From positions 868,001-932,000 of the forward strand of contig NZ_VYSA01000001.1 in NCBI RefSeq assembly GCF_008710745.1: a stretch of DNA of 64,000 bases, in the 5' to 3' direction. This document shows, one piece after another, positions 49,578 through 58,377 of the stretch. Each line of letters begins with the position of its first letter. Positions within the stretch are counted from its first letter, which is position 1. The stretch comes from Microbacterium rhizomatis. Its GTDB lineage: Bacteria; Actinomycetota; Actinomycetes; Actinomycetales; Microbacteriaceae. The translations under genes were made by a program, and so were the position numbers. The notes under the pieces are model-generated. The model was not told the DNA's origin. It saw only the letters and a program-made list of their open reading frames with translations, and searched no databases.

Positions 49578-50699
49578 TCAGGCGACGAGTTCGCGCGAGC
49601 CTTCGAGCTCGCTCACGATGGCGGCGACGACGGCCCGGCCGGCCCGGTTCGCCCCGATCGTCGAGGCTGAAGGACCGTAGCCGACCAGGAACAGCCGCGG
49701 CTCGTCGATCGCGCGCGAGTCCTCGACGCGGATCCCGCCACGGGGCGTCCGAAGACGCAGCGGGGCGAGGTGGTCGAGGGCGGCGCGGAACCCGGTGGCC
49801 CAGAGGATGACGTCCGCGGAGAGGAACGAACCGTCCGGCATCCGTACACCGTCCTCTTCGATCGCGGTGAACATGGGATGCCGCACGAGCACCCCGCGCG
49901 CCTCAGCGGCGCGCGCCCACGGCGTCCAGTGCATGCCCGTCACCGAGATCACGCTGCCGGGAAGGAGTCCCTGTCGCACGCGGTCCTCCACCCCCGCGAT
50001 CGCGGCCACGCGCGCCGGGATGTCGAAATCGTCCTCGATCCAGTCCGGCTCGCGGCGCGTCATCCAGATCGTCTCCGTCACGCGCGAGATCTCGTCCAGG
50101 AGCTGGATCGCCGAGACGCCCGCGCCCACGACGATCACCCGCTTGCCCGCGAACTGCTCGGCGGATGCGTAGTCGGCGACGTGCAGCTGACGACCGCGGA
50201 AGAGCTGCTGGCCCGGATAGTGCGGCCAGAACGGCTTCGTCCATGTGCCCGTCGCGTTCACCACGAACCGTGCTGCCCAGGACTCGGCGTCCGTCTCCAC
50301 GAACAGGCGCCCGTGCGGGTCCTCATCGGCGCGCCGGACCGCGCGCACCGCGACCGGCCGCCGCACGTCGAGGTCGAAGCGGTCTTCGTACTCTGCGAAG
50401 TACGGCGGGAGGATGTCGCGACTCGGCGCGTCAGGATCAGCTGCCGGAACCGCGTGTCCGGGCAGCTCGTGGATCCCGTTGACCGTACCCATCCTCAGCG
50501 ACGGCCAGCGATGCTGCCACGCTCCGCCTGCGGACGGATTGGCATCCAGAACGACGAACGTCCGTGCCTCAGGCGAGGTGGCCTCTCGAACCGGGACGAA
50601 GCCGCGGCGCCTCAGGTGATATGCGGCCGAGAGCCCCGCCTGGCCCGCCCCGACGACCACCACGTCGACGTCGAAGGCCGGCATCCCATTCATATGCAT
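49578..50699 (-). CDS. Flavin-containing monooxygenase-like oxidoreductase
   Basis: 373 residues. N-terminal FAD fold VVVVGAGQAGLSAAYHL and second NAD(P) fold VIVVGAGVSAIQLLDEI near 185, with ATGTWTKPFWPHYPG near 155. This is the two-dinucleotide-domain CzcO/FMO type that oxidises N, S or ketone groups. The start may be any of three ATGs (50699, 50693, 50684). It is convergent with the GH2 gene; no firm functional link. Confidence 0.85.
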   Translation of the reverse strand: MHMNGMPAFDVDVVVVGAGQAGLSAAYHLRRRGFVPVREATSPEARTFVVLDANPSAGGAWQHRWPSLRMGTVNGIHELPGHAVPAADPDAPSRDILPPYFAEYEDRFDLDVRRPVAVRAVRRADEDPHGRLFVETDAESWAARFVVNATGTWTKPFWPHYPGQQLFRGRQLHVADYASAEQFAGKRVIVVGAGVSAIQLLDEISRVTETIWMTRREPDWIEDDFDIPARVAAIAGVEDRVRQGLLPGSVISVTGMHWTPWARAAEARGVLVRHPMFTAIEEDGVRMPDGSFLSADVILWATGFRAALDHLAPLRLRTPRGGIRVEDSRAIDEPRLFLVGYGPSASTIGANRAGRAVVAAIVSELEGSRELVA

Positions 50700-50735
50700 G
50701 GAAACCGCCGCGAGCGTGCCGCTATTCCGACGTCC

Positions 50736-51233
50736 TCACCAGCCGAACGACCCCGGGCCGCCTTTGAACGGCCCGACCACCCATGACGTCACCCATCCGC
50801 CGTAGAAGCCGCCGGGCTGCGGCACCGCGACCTCACCGTCGACCGTGCACCGATCCATCGGCTGCGCATAGATCGCGATGCGATCGCGGAGGAGCTCGTA
50901 GCCCGCCGAGGGCTGAGGGTAGTTCCATCCGGCAGCGGTGGCCACCGCATCCCCACCGCGCACATCGAGGTAGCGCGCAGCCCCCTTGAACTCGCAGAAC
51001 GACGATCCCTCCCCCGGCGTGAGCGCGCCGTCGGCGAAATCGGCGATCGGCAGGTAGTACACCGGCGGGTGGCTCGTCTCGAGCACGCGCACGACGTCCG
51101 TCGTGTCTACGATCCGCACTCCGCCGAAGTCGATCGTCACCCGCAGATCCGTCCGCTCGATCCGAGGCGGCCGAGGATACGCCCACACCGACTCCTGACC
51201 CGGAACGATCGGGTCTGCGACAGGTCTTCTCAT
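50736..51233 (-). CDS. DUF427 protein
   Basis: 165 residues of the DUF427 family, whose function is unknown. VWAYPRPPRIERT near 18, FCEFKGAARYLDV near 82 and AAGWNYPQPSAGY near 103 are typical. The ATG lies 1 nt past the end of the YchJ-like gene, so the two are co-translated. The product should be soluble. Confidence 0.85.
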   Translation of the reverse strand: MRRPVADPIVPGQESVWAYPRPPRIERTDLRVTIDFGGVRIVDTTDVVRVLETSHPPVYYLPIADFADGALTPGEGSSFCEFKGAARYLDVRGGDAVATAAGWNYPQPSAGYELLRDRIAIYAQPMDRCTVDGEVAVPQPGGFYGGWVTSWVVGPFKGGPGSFGW

Positions 51234-51234
51234 C

Positions 51235-51657
51235 TCAGCGCACCTTTCCATCGAGATACCACCAACGCTCGCTCTGGCGAACGAAGCGGCTGCGTTCGCA
51301 CAGCTCGCCGCTCTCCGATCCGTCACGCCATCGCGCGCGGAACTCCACACTCCCGCGAGTGTCGCCCTCCGCCCCGCCCTGCACGTCGACGATCGTCAAG
51401 CCCTGCCAGCGGAGCGCAGGGTCGAGCGCGATGTCGTCGGGGCGAGTGCCGGGATGCCACGAGTCGGCGAGGTAGCCCGCGTCGCCGATGAAGAACGCGG
51501 TGTAGCGCGAGCGCATGACGGCCTCGGCGGTCGGAGCCGGGGTTCCGCGGAGGGCGGGAGCGCAGCAGCTCCCGAACGCCGCCCCGCTGGCGCACGGGCA
51601 GGCGTCGGCGTCGCGCACGGGAGGGAACCCGCGCTCGCTCGTCGAGCTCGCTCCCAC
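51235..51657 (-). CDS. YchJ-family protein (UPF0225) with N-terminal SEC-C-like metal site
   Basis: About 140 residues. Metal site CPCASGAAFGSCC near 20; the rest is an NTF2-like fold with AVMRSRYTAFFIGDAGYLADSW near 48 (core MRSRYTAFF) and FRARW. GTG at 51657 is chosen because AGGAGG lies 5 nt upstream; the frame is open 135 nt further without support. It precedes the DUF427 gene in an operon with a TACGCT promoter box near 51685. Confidence 0.85.
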   Translation of the reverse strand: MGASSTSERGFPPVRDADACPCASGAAFGSCCAPALRGTPAPTAEAVMRSRYTAFFIGDAGYLADSWHPGTRPDDIALDPALRWQGLTIVDVQGGAEGDTRGSVEFRARWRDGSESGELCERSRFVRQSERWWYLDGKVR

Positions 51658-51742
51658 GGCACCCTCCTCGCCTCGCCTCTCCAGCGTAGGCGCGTGACGA
51701 TCGGCCGGCGCCGCCCCGCTCGCCGAGTGGTTGACTGGAGGG

Positions 51743-52501
51743 GTGGCGGATCTCGCGATGTTCCCCCTCGGCAGTGTGCTCTTCCCGCACATGCCGCTGG
51801 CGCTGCGCGTCTTCGAAGAGCGCTACCTCGTCATGCTCGCCCGCCTGTTGGACACGGAAGACCCGCGCTTCGGGGTGGTCCTCATCGAACGCGGTCACGA
51901 GACCGGCGGCGCCGACCAGCGGTTCCGCATCGGAACGATGGCGCACATCACCCGGCTCACCCCGCGAGACGATCACGTGTCGCTCGTGGCGCGGGGCGGG
52001 AGCCGCATCGAGGTGGTCGAGTGGCTCGAGGATGACCCGCATCCGGTGGCGCTCGTGCGCGAACTGCCCGACTTCGAGTGGGATGCGGGTCTGGAGCCGT
52101 TGCGCGACGAGGCCGAACGGATCGTGCGACGCACCATCGCGCGATCTGCGGAGTTCGCAGAAATGCCGTGGGATGCGGACGTCGAGTTGTCCGACGACCC
52201 GATCGAGTCCGCGTGGCAGCTCGCCGCGATCGCGCCGCTCGGTCCCATCGATCAGCTGGCGCTGCTCACGTCGTCGAACGCGACGGAGCTGCTCACGCGC
52301 ATCGCGCAGCTCACGCTCGAGGCAGAACCGGCGCTGACGGCACCCGGCCCCGATACCGCATTCGACGACGCCTTGGCCGCACTCCTGGAGACGGACGCCG
52401 ACGGCGCGGAGGACGATCCCGGAACGGACGACGAGCCGGATGAACCAGATGAAGGCGATCCACCCGGAGGCTCTCAGCCCGGACCGACGGGTCCGGCCTG
52501 A
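51743..52501 (+). CDS. LON N-terminal (substrate-binding) domain protein
   Basis: 252 residues. MFPLGSVLFPHMPLALRVFEERYL at the N-terminus (core FPLGSVLFPHMPL) and RFGVVLIERGHETGG near 44 match the stand-alone PUA-like LON domain family (COG2802). No ATPase or protease domain follows. The tail (about 215-252) is acidic and disordered. GTG at 51743 fits homologous N-termini; a GGAGG lies only 1 nt upstream, so initiation may be leaderless behind TTGACT. A later ATG at 51758 is possible. Confidence 0.82.
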   Translation: MADLAMFPLGSVLFPHMPLALRVFEERYLVMLARLLDTEDPRFGVVLIERGHETGGADQRFRIGTMAHITRLTPRDDHVSLVARGGSRIEVVEWLEDDPHPVALVRELPDFEWDAGLEPLRDEAERIVRRTIARSAEFAEMPWDADVELSDDPIESAWQLAAIAPLGPIDQLALLTSSNATELLTRIAQLTLEAEPALTAPGPDTAFDDALAALLETDADGAEDDPGTDDEPDEPDEGDPPGGSQPGPTGPA

Positions 52502-52523
52502 GGCTTCCGTCGTCGGGGTGGCG

Positions 52524-53390
52524 TCAGGCGGCGGAGACGACGGCTGCCCGGAGCCCGTCGACGAGCGGAGTGGTCGGCCGCCCGATCAGCCGTCCGAGCA
52601 AGCCGTCCGCCTGACTGAGCACACCGCCCGCGATGGCTTCATCGATGCCCACCACGAACGCGACCGTGCCCTCGTCGAGTCCGAATGACGCGAGCTGAGC
52701 CGCCTTCTCGGCGGGGGTGAGCGGCTGGTAGACCACCTCGCGCCCCAGGACGTCTGCGGCCGCCGCGGCGAGCTCGGCATAGGTCCACGCCGAGTCGCCC
52801 GCGAACTCGTAGACCTGGCCGATGTGCCCATCCTCCAGCAGAACGACGGCGGCACCTTCGGCGAAGTCGGCGCGGCTCGCGCTTGCGACCCTCCCATCGC
52901 CGACGGCCGCGGCGATCACGCCCGACTGGGCCGCGCCGGCCAGATCGGCGGCGTAGTTCTCCGTGTACCAGTTGTTCCGCACGATCACCGCGGGGATGCC
53001 CGAGTCCGTGATGAACTCCTCGGTCGCCCTGTGGTCGGCGCCCAAGGCGTAGTCGAACGTGGTCGCCTGCGGTGCACTCGTGTAGACGAGCTTCTGGACC
53101 CCGCCGGCGCGCGCGGCCTCGATGACGTTGCGATGCCCGGTGAGCCGGTCCCCCGGGTCCGAGCCAGAGATCAGCAGCACGCTGTCCACGCCGTCCAACG
53201 CGGCCGTGATCGTGTCGGGGCGGGTGTAGTCGAGCTCGACGACGCGAACTCCGCGCGCCGCGACATCGTCGAGCTTCGACGGGGTGCGCGCTCCCGCCAC
53301 CAGGCGTGCGGGCTCCACGCCGCGAGCCAGGAGTGCGTCGAGGGTGAGGCGGCCGAGCTGTCCGCTGGCGGCGGTGACGAGAATGGTCAT
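52524..53390 (-). CDS. NmrA-type quinone/NAD(P)H oxidoreductase (Qor2/YtfG-like)
   Basis: 288 residues. NAD(P)-binding MTILVTAASGQLGRLTLDAL and VLLISGSDPGDRLTGHRNVI near 75, with YTSAP near 103 and RNNWYTENY near 147 as in QorB/YtfG. Such enzymes reduce quinones. GAGG 6 nt before the ATG fixes the start. It is divergent from an HxlR-type regulator with a redox cysteine, the same pairing as qor2/qorR of Corynebacterium and ytfG/ytfH. Confidence 0.9.
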   Translation of the reverse strand: MTILVTAASGQLGRLTLDALLARGVEPARLVAGARTPSKLDDVAARGVRVVELDYTRPDTITAALDGVDSVLLISGSDPGDRLTGHRNVIEAARAGGVQKLVYTSAPQATTFDYALGADHRATEEFITDSGIPAVIVRNNWYTENYAADLAGAAQSGVIAAAVGDGRVASASRADFAEGAAVVLLEDGHIGQVYEFAGDSAWTYAELAAAAADVLGREVVYQPLTPAEKAAQLASFGLDEGTVAFVVGIDEAIAGGVLSQADGLLGRLIGRPTTPLVDGLRAAVVSAA

Positions 53391-53476
53391 GGGTCCTCTT
53401 CCGTGGATGTGTTCGGCGAGCGGTGATCGCTCCTCTGTCCGAACCACATCGACGACCGTAACCATTCCAGACGAAG

Positions 53477-53503
53477 GGTACCCATTTTTAGGTAAGGTAC
53501 CCA
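53477..53503. promoter_or_regulatory. Twin GGTACC sites in the divergent Qor/QorR-like promoter region
   Basis: GGTACCCA occurs at 53477-53484 and again at 53496-53503; each contains the palindrome GGTACC. The second overlaps the TAAGGT -10 (53493-53498) of the HxlR-like gene, so binding there would be autorepressive. Confidence 0.55.
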
Positions 53504-53504
53504 C

Positions 53505-53867
53505 ATGCAGGTAAGTCTTGGGCGAATACGGGCCCAGCATGGCGATGTGTTCACGGATGGATGCCCGACGCGCACCGTCCTCGATCACATCCTGAGCAAG
53601 TGGGGCGTACTGGTCCTTCTCGCGCTCACCGACGGCACGCTGCGCTGGGGTGAACTCAGGCGCGAGGTGGACGGCATCAGCGAGAAGATGCTCGCCTCCA
53701 CGCTTCGCACCCTGGAGTCCGATGGATTCGTGCACCGCCGGTCCTACCCCGAGGTGCCGCCCCGCGTGGAGTACGCCCTGACCGACCGTGGTCGCGAGCT
53801 GATGGAGCGGATGCTGCCCCTGATGGACTGGGTCGCCGGCAACGCGACGGTCATCCTCGGCGGCTGA
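53505..53867 (+). CDS. HxlR/DUF24-type redox regulator (QorR-like)
   Basis: 120 residues. Winged helix with ILSKWGVLVLLALTDGTLRWGELRREVDGISEKMLASTLRTLE (core SEKMLASTLRTLE). The lone cysteine in GCPTRTVLDHI near residue 20 is where QorR/HypR proteins sense disulfide or electrophile stress. ATG lies 6 nt after TAAGGT, so leaderless. It probably represses the divergent oxidoreductase and itself. Confidence 0.9.
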   Translation: MQVSLGRIRAQHGDVFTDGCPTRTVLDHILSKWGVLVLLALTDGTLRWGELRREVDGISEKMLASTLRTLESDGFVHRRSYPEVPPRVEYALTDRGRELMERMLPLMDWVAGNATVILGG

Positions 53868-53942
53868 CGCACCGCGAATCGATCTCTGCCATGATCGGCG
53901 GCATGGGCTCAGATCGGAGCCGTGATCCTCGAGGAGTGCGCA

Positions 53943-55580
53943 ATGCGCAAGTGGGCGGTAGTGGCGATCCTGGCGGCCGCGCAGTTCGTGATGGTCCTGG
54001 ACGGCACGGTCATGAACGTCTCGATCTCCACCGTCGTGGTCGACCTCGGCACGAGCGTCGCGGCGATGCAGGCCGCGATCACGTTCTACACCTTGACCAT
54101 GGCGGCGTTCATGCTCCTCGGAGCCAAGCTGGGTGACGTGTGGGGCCGCCGTCGCGCCTTCGTGATCGGTTCCTGCGTCTACGCGGTCGGTTCGCTCACG
54201 ACCGCGCTCAGCCCCAACATCGGTGTGCTCATGATCGGCTGGTCACTGATCGAGGGGCTCGGCGCCGTCCTCGTCATCCCCGCGATCGCCGCTCTCATCG
54301 CGGACAACTACGAAGGTCGTGCGCGCATCACCTCGTATGCGATCATCGGCGCCGTCTCGGGGGCGGCTGTGGCCGCAGGCCCGCTCATCGGCGGATTCGT
54401 CACCACCTACTTCAGCTGGCGCTACGTGTTCCTCTCCGAGGTCGTCATCATGGCGGTCGTCGTCGGCTTCACCCGGCTCATCTCCGATCCGACCGGCTCG
54501 GCGCGACGCTCGCGGATCGATGCGCTGAGCGTCGTACTGTCGGCGCTGGGCCTCCTCGGCATCGTGCTGGGCATGCTGCAGAGCAAGACGTGGGGATGGA
54601 TCATCCCCCTACACTCCCCCGAGGTGTTCGGGGTGGCTGTTGCGCCGCTGGGCATCTCACTCACGACGTGGCTGATCCTCGGGGGGATCGCGCTGCTCGT
54701 CGCATTCGCCGCCCGGCAGCGGCACCTCATCGCGGCGGGACGCTCCGCGCTCCTGGACGTCTCCCTCCTGCGGATCCGGCGCCTGCGCAGCGGGCTGAGC
54801 GTGCTCGGGGCGCAGTACGCCATCACCGCCGCGCTGTTCTTCATGGTGCCGGTCTACCTGCAGATGACGCTGGGGCTGGATGCTCTCTCCACCGGCATCC
54901 GCATCTTCCCGCTGTCGATCTCACTCATCATCTTCTCGATCGTGGGCACCCGCCTCGCGACGATCTGGTCAGCACGCCGTATCGTGCGGCTCGGACAGGT
55001 GATCCTCGTCCTCAGCTCTCTCGTCCTGCTCGGCACGATCGACATCAAGCTCGACACCCTCGCTTTCGGGATCGGGATGTTCACGGCCGGGGCCGCACTG
55101 GGCCTGCTGGCCTCGCAGCTGGGCAACGTCAACATGTCGAGCGTGGGCGAAGACAAATCCAGCGAGGCGGGCGGGCTCCAGGGTGTCTTCCAGAACCTCG
55201 GCTCGTCACTGGGAACCGCGCTGATCGGCTCGGTGCTGATGAGCACCCTGGCGATCTCGTTCAGCGCCGGAGTCGCCTCCAGCCAGCTTCCGGACGACGT
55301 GCAGCAGACGGTGGCGACCGCGACCGAGCAGGGCGTCCAGATCATCCCGGCCGCATCGGTCGAGAAGATCGCCACCGACGCCGGCCTGTCCGACACCGAC
55401 GCAGCCGATCTCGCGACGATCTACAGCTCGTCGCAGATCCAGGCGCTGCGCATCGCCTTCCTCGCGCTCGTACTCCTGTCTCTCGGCACCCTGTTCTTCT
55501 CCCGTGGTATCCCGAACGACGTTCTGGGCAGGGCTCCGAGCGAATCCCCGGCAGCCGAGCCCTCGAAGGCCGGTTCCTGA
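53943..55580 (+). CDS. DHA2-type MFS multidrug exporter
   Basis: 545 residues with about 14 helices. Motif A GAKLGDVWGRRRAFVIG near 60 and the N-terminal VVAILAAAQFVMVLDGTVMNVS (core FVMVLDGTVMNV) match the EmrB/QacA group of proton-driven drug exporters. A periplasmic-side loop lies before the final helix. GAGGAG 6 nt before the ATG at 53943 fixes the start. It follows the QorR-like gene by 75 nt and may respond to the same stress. Confidence 0.92.
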   Translation: MRKWAVVAILAAAQFVMVLDGTVMNVSISTVVVDLGTSVAAMQAAITFYTLTMAAFMLLGAKLGDVWGRRRAFVIGSCVYAVGSLTTALSPNIGVLMIGWSLIEGLGAVLVIPAIAALIADNYEGRARITSYAIIGAVSGAAVAAGPLIGGFVTTYFSWRYVFLSEVVIMAVVVGFTRLISDPTGSARRSRIDALSVVLSALGLLGIVLGMLQSKTWGWIIPLHSPEVFGVAVAPLGISLTTWLILGGIALLVAFAARQRHLIAAGRSALLDVSLLRIRRLRSGLSVLGAQYAITAALFFMVPVYLQMTLGLDALSTGIRIFPLSISLIIFSIVGTRLATIWSARRIVRLGQVILVLSSLVLLGTIDIKLDTLAFGIGMFTAGAALGLLASQLGNVNMSSVGEDKSSEAGGLQGVFQNLGSSLGTALIGSVLMSTLAISFSAGVASSQLPDDVQQTVATATEQGVQIIPAASVEKIATDAGLSDTDAADLATIYSSSQIQALRIAFLALVLLSLGTLFFSRGIPNDVLGRAPSESPAAEPSKAGS

Positions 55581-55584
55581 GGCG

Positions 55585-56199
55585 TCAGGCCACCGCGCCC
55601 CGGGCGTTGTAGACGACGGTCTCGGCCTCGCCGTATGCGCGATAGACGGCGACCGCGTCCTCGTGCCCGACGTTCGTCGTCACACGGATCCCGCGCCGCT
55701 CGAACTGCTCGGCCCAGTCGGCCACGACGGGGCCCTCGTCGAAACCCGTGAGCTCTTCCAGAAGCGGGCCCTCGCCCGCGACGACGAGCGAGCGGATGCC
55801 GCTCCACATCGTGGCGCCGTAGCACATGACGCAGGGGCGCCAGTTGACGACGAGTTCGAGATCCGCGCCGTCCGCGCCGAGATCCCAGCGTCCGAGCGCG
55901 GTCTGCGCGAGGCCGAGGGCCGTCACCTCGGCGTGCATCCCCGTCAGGCCCGAGCTCAGGACGATGTTCACGCCCACCGAGATGAGCGCACCCGTCGCCG
56001 CATCCACCACGATCGCGGCGAACGGGCCGCCGTTTCCTTCTCGCCAGTTGCGGTCGGCGAGCCGGTTGACCAGCGCCATCCGCTCTTCCTTCGAGGCCAG
56101 TGACAGCGGCAGTCCGGGCAGCTCGGCGATGAGCCAGTCGGGCAGCGACGCGTGCAGAACGGTCGCGATGTGCGCCGGAGAAGTCGAGGATGCGGTCAT
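55585..56199 (-). CDS. Nucleoside/guanine deaminase-like zinc deaminase
   Basis: 204 residues of the cytidine deaminase-like superfamily. Zinc and proton-shuttle residues H89 and E91 in GMHAEV and cysteines C123/C126 in RPCVMCYG are all present, so it should be active. NGGPFAAIVVD near 56 resembles guanine deaminase (GuaD). The tail after 150 is larger than in TadA. ATG at 56199 is preferred; another in-frame start lies 15 nt upstream. Confidence 0.85.
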   Translation of the reverse strand: MTASSTSPAHIATVLHASLPDWLIAELPGLPLSLASKEERMALVNRLADRNWREGNGGPFAAIVVDAATGALISVGVNIVLSSGLTGMHAEVTALGLAQTALGRWDLGADGADLELVVNWRPCVMCYGATMWSGIRSLVVAGEGPLLEELTGFDEGPVVADWAEQFERRGIRVTTNVGHEDAVAVYRAYGEAETVVYNARGAVA

Positions 56200-56640
56200 G
56201 CGACCATCCTGCACGGACGGTGTTTCGGCGGCATGAACGGCCCCGGACGGGCGATTTTCGACGGCTCACTGCGACATATGCCGCCGCGAGAGGCGGCTTA
56301 CGTGTACGCTCGAGAGTGATCCACATTCTGACCGCGCACCAGTGCGGTGAGAATGGCACGTCGAGACCGACCGCGATCACCTCCGAATACGGCATCGCCG
56401 TCACATGAAGAACCCTCCCCCACCTCTGGTGGCGCGGAGCGAGAGAAGACTGATTCCCCCCTCACGGCACCTCGAGCATCGCTCAGGTCATCTGCGACCG
56501 GGCACTCCTGCGTCCACTCTTCGTGGCACCTCTCCTCGATCCTCCGGCCGAATCCGGCCCCCGCATCTGTCCACACCTTGCACGGCGTGGTCATTAGGCA
56601 CCGCAAGAGCCGTGCCGAACACCTAAAGAAAGAAGACATC
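56200..56640. other. Gene-free region: divergent promoters and long csp leader
   Basis: About 440 bases without a convincing gene. A TACGCT box near 56303 could be a -10 giving a cold-shock mRNA leader of some 330 nt, as is usual for csp genes; a weaker candidate (TTGCAC ... TTAGGC) lies near 56576-56599. Just before the csp ATG is AAGAAAGAAG. No clear hairpin was identified by eye. Confidence 0.5.
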
Positions 56641-56847
56641 ATGGCAACTGGAACCGTGAAGTGGTTCAACTCCGAAAAGGGCTACGGCTTCATCGCCCCG
56701 GCCGACGGCACCCCCGACGTGTTCGCGCACTACAGCGCGATCGTCTCCTCGGGCGGCTTCCGCAACCTCGAAGAGAACCAGCAGGTCGAGTTCGACGTCG
56801 CACAGGGCCCGAAGGGCCTGCAGGCGGAGAACATCCGCCCGCTCTGA
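56641..56847 (+). CDS. Cold-shock domain protein
   Basis: 68-residue single cold-shock domain. RNP1 KGYGFIAP and RNP2 VFAHYSAI are intact and the protein begins ATGTVKWFN, as CspA homologues do. It binds single-stranded RNA and acts as an RNA chaperone. Preceded by a long untranslated leader and followed by a terminator, it is a single-gene transcript. Confidence 0.97.
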   Translation: MATGTVKWFNSEKGYGFIAPADGTPDVFAHYSAIVSSGGFRNLEENQQVEFDVAQGPKGLQAENIRPL

Positions 56848-56853
56848 GCCTCG

Positions 56854-56897
56854 AATGACGAAGGCCGCTCCGCTGACGCGGGGCGGCCTTCGTCATT
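56854..56897 (+). terminator. csp terminator
   Basis: Arms AATGACGAAGGCCGC and GCGGCCTTCGTCATT pair perfectly over 15 bp around a 14-nt loop, starting 7 nt after the csp stop. A C/T-only-rich tract (to about 56975) follows. Confidence 0.85.
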
Positions 56898-57047
56898 CCC
56901 CCGGCGCCCCCTCTCCTTCACCCCCGCCCCGCGCCTCTCCCTCACCCCGCCCATCTCGCCGCGCCGCCCCTCTCCGTGCGCGAAACACAGGGGCGGATGG
57001 GTGATAGCGGGTGGCTCGGCGCGGGTGGCTCGGCCGGCGGCTACGCG

Positions 57048-57079
57048 AAAGGCCGCCCCGCGTACGCGGAGCGGCCTTT
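57048..57079 (-). terminator. Hairpin after the desaturase gene
   Basis: AAAGGCCGC and GCGGCCTTT form a 9-bp stem with a GC-rich inner loop, about 20 nt beyond the desaturase stop on the minus strand; the transcribed strand ends the stem with TTT. Confidence 0.65.
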
Positions 57080-57099
57080 GCAAGGGATGCGGCGGAGGC

Positions 57100-58245
57100 T
57101 CAGACCCGGCGGAACTGAGCCACCATGTTGCACTCGAATGGGTCGCGGGCGGACAGTCCGACCTTGTTGAGGTACTGGATGACGATCCAGTACGACTTCA
57201 GCATCGTCGTCTCGGTATAGGGAACGCCCAGCGTCGCGCAGTGCTCGCGCACGATCTCACGGGCCCGAGCCAGGTGCGGGCGGGGCATGTTCGGGAACAG
57301 GTGGTGCTCGACCTGATAGTTGAGGCCGCCCATGAGGATGGTCGCCCACCAGCCGCCGGAGACGTTGCGTGAGGTGCGCACCTGCTTGGTGAAGAAGTCG
57401 AGCTTGGCATCGGCGTCGATGATCGGCATGCCCTTGTGGTTCGGCGCGAAGGACGCACCCATGTAGATGCCGAAGACCGCCATCTGCACGCCGATGAACG
57501 CAAAGGCCATGCCGAGCGGCAGGAAGAGGAAGATCGGCGTGAAGAGCAGCGCGAATCGCAGGACGATCAGACCGAGCTCGAGCCAACGGCCTTTGACCTC
57601 GCCCCGCTGCACCAGGTGGCGGATTGCGATGAAGTGGAGGTTCAGTCCTTCGAGCGTGAGCAGAGGGAAGAACAGCCAGCCCTGGCGTCGTGTGATGGCC
57701 CCCATCAGACCAGACGTCTTGGCGGCGTCCTCTTCAAGGAATCGGATCGTGTCGACCTCGATGTCGGGGTCGCGGCTCACGCGGTTGGGGTTCGCGTGGT
57801 GACGCGAGTGCTTCGAGTCCCACCACGAGTAGCTCATGCCGACGACGAAATTGCCGAGGATCATGGCAAGCCGCTCGTTGGCCGGGCCGGACGCCAGGAT
57901 CTGCTTGTGCGCCGCCTCGTGTGAGAGGAACGCGACCTGGGTGAAGAGGAATCCGAGCGCTGCCGCGATGAGGAGCTGGAACCAGCTCGCGCCGAGCAGC
58001 ACGAAACCGGTGATCGCTCCGCCGAAAGCGAGGACGATCGCCGTGCCGACGAGGGCGTAGAACCCCTGTCGCCGCCGGAGCAGACCCGTTTCGCGGACGA
58101 GCTGGGAGACCTCGGTGTACGCCTTGGTCAGCCGGGGGAAGTCACCGGTCCTCGCGTAGGTGGAACGGATAGGGCCGAGACGGCTTTCAGGAACATTGAC
58201 AGCGACGATGAGACACCCACTCGATTGGCAAACCCGCGGAAGCAA
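57100..58245 (-). CDS. Membrane fatty-acid (acyl-CoA) desaturase
   Basis: About 381 residues. Three histidine boxes: HEAAHKQ, HSRHHANPN and QVEHHLFPNMPR, the last of the front-end/linoleoyl-CoA type. Four to five hydrophobic helices. It inserts a double bond in acyl chains and keeps membranes fluid, which fits its position beside the cold-shock gene. The frame has no ATG or GTG in the right place; TTG at 58245 is the only start found. The residues before RLGPIRSTYARTG are not homologous, so the start is uncertain. Confidence 0.88.
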   Translation of the reverse strand: MLPRVCQSSGCLIVAVNVPESRLGPIRSTYARTGDFPRLTKAYTEVSQLVRETGLLRRRQGFYALVGTAIVLAFGGAITGFVLLGASWFQLLIAAALGFLFTQVAFLSHEAAHKQILASGPANERLAMILGNFVVGMSYSWWDSKHSRHHANPNRVSRDPDIEVDTIRFLEEDAAKTSGLMGAITRRQGWLFFPLLTLEGLNLHFIAIRHLVQRGEVKGRWLELGLIVLRFALLFTPIFLFLPLGMAFAFIGVQMAVFGIYMGASFAPNHKGMPIIDADAKLDFFTKQVRTSRNVSGGWWATILMGGLNYQVEHHLFPNMPRPHLARAREIVREHCATLGVPYTETTMLKSYWIVIQYLNKVGLSARDPFECNMVAQFRRV

Positions 58246-58377
58246 GTCCGTAGTCGGAAGCCAACGGCGTCTGCCGATCGCTGTGGGCCCACTCTACGCA
58301 GGGGAACATGCCAGCCCGGGGATGTACCGCACATGTCCTGGCAATGCGCAGGCGACGCCCAGCCTGGGGGGGCGGTA

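Noticed and set aside
51743..52501. Lon protease
   Set aside because: Only the N-terminal substrate-binding domain is present; no AAA+ or Ser-Lys protease domain follows.
56898..57047. Small gene in the C/T-rich tract between csp and the desaturase
   Set aside because: Low-complexity pyrimidine-rich sequence flanked by two terminators, with no credible start or conserved protein.
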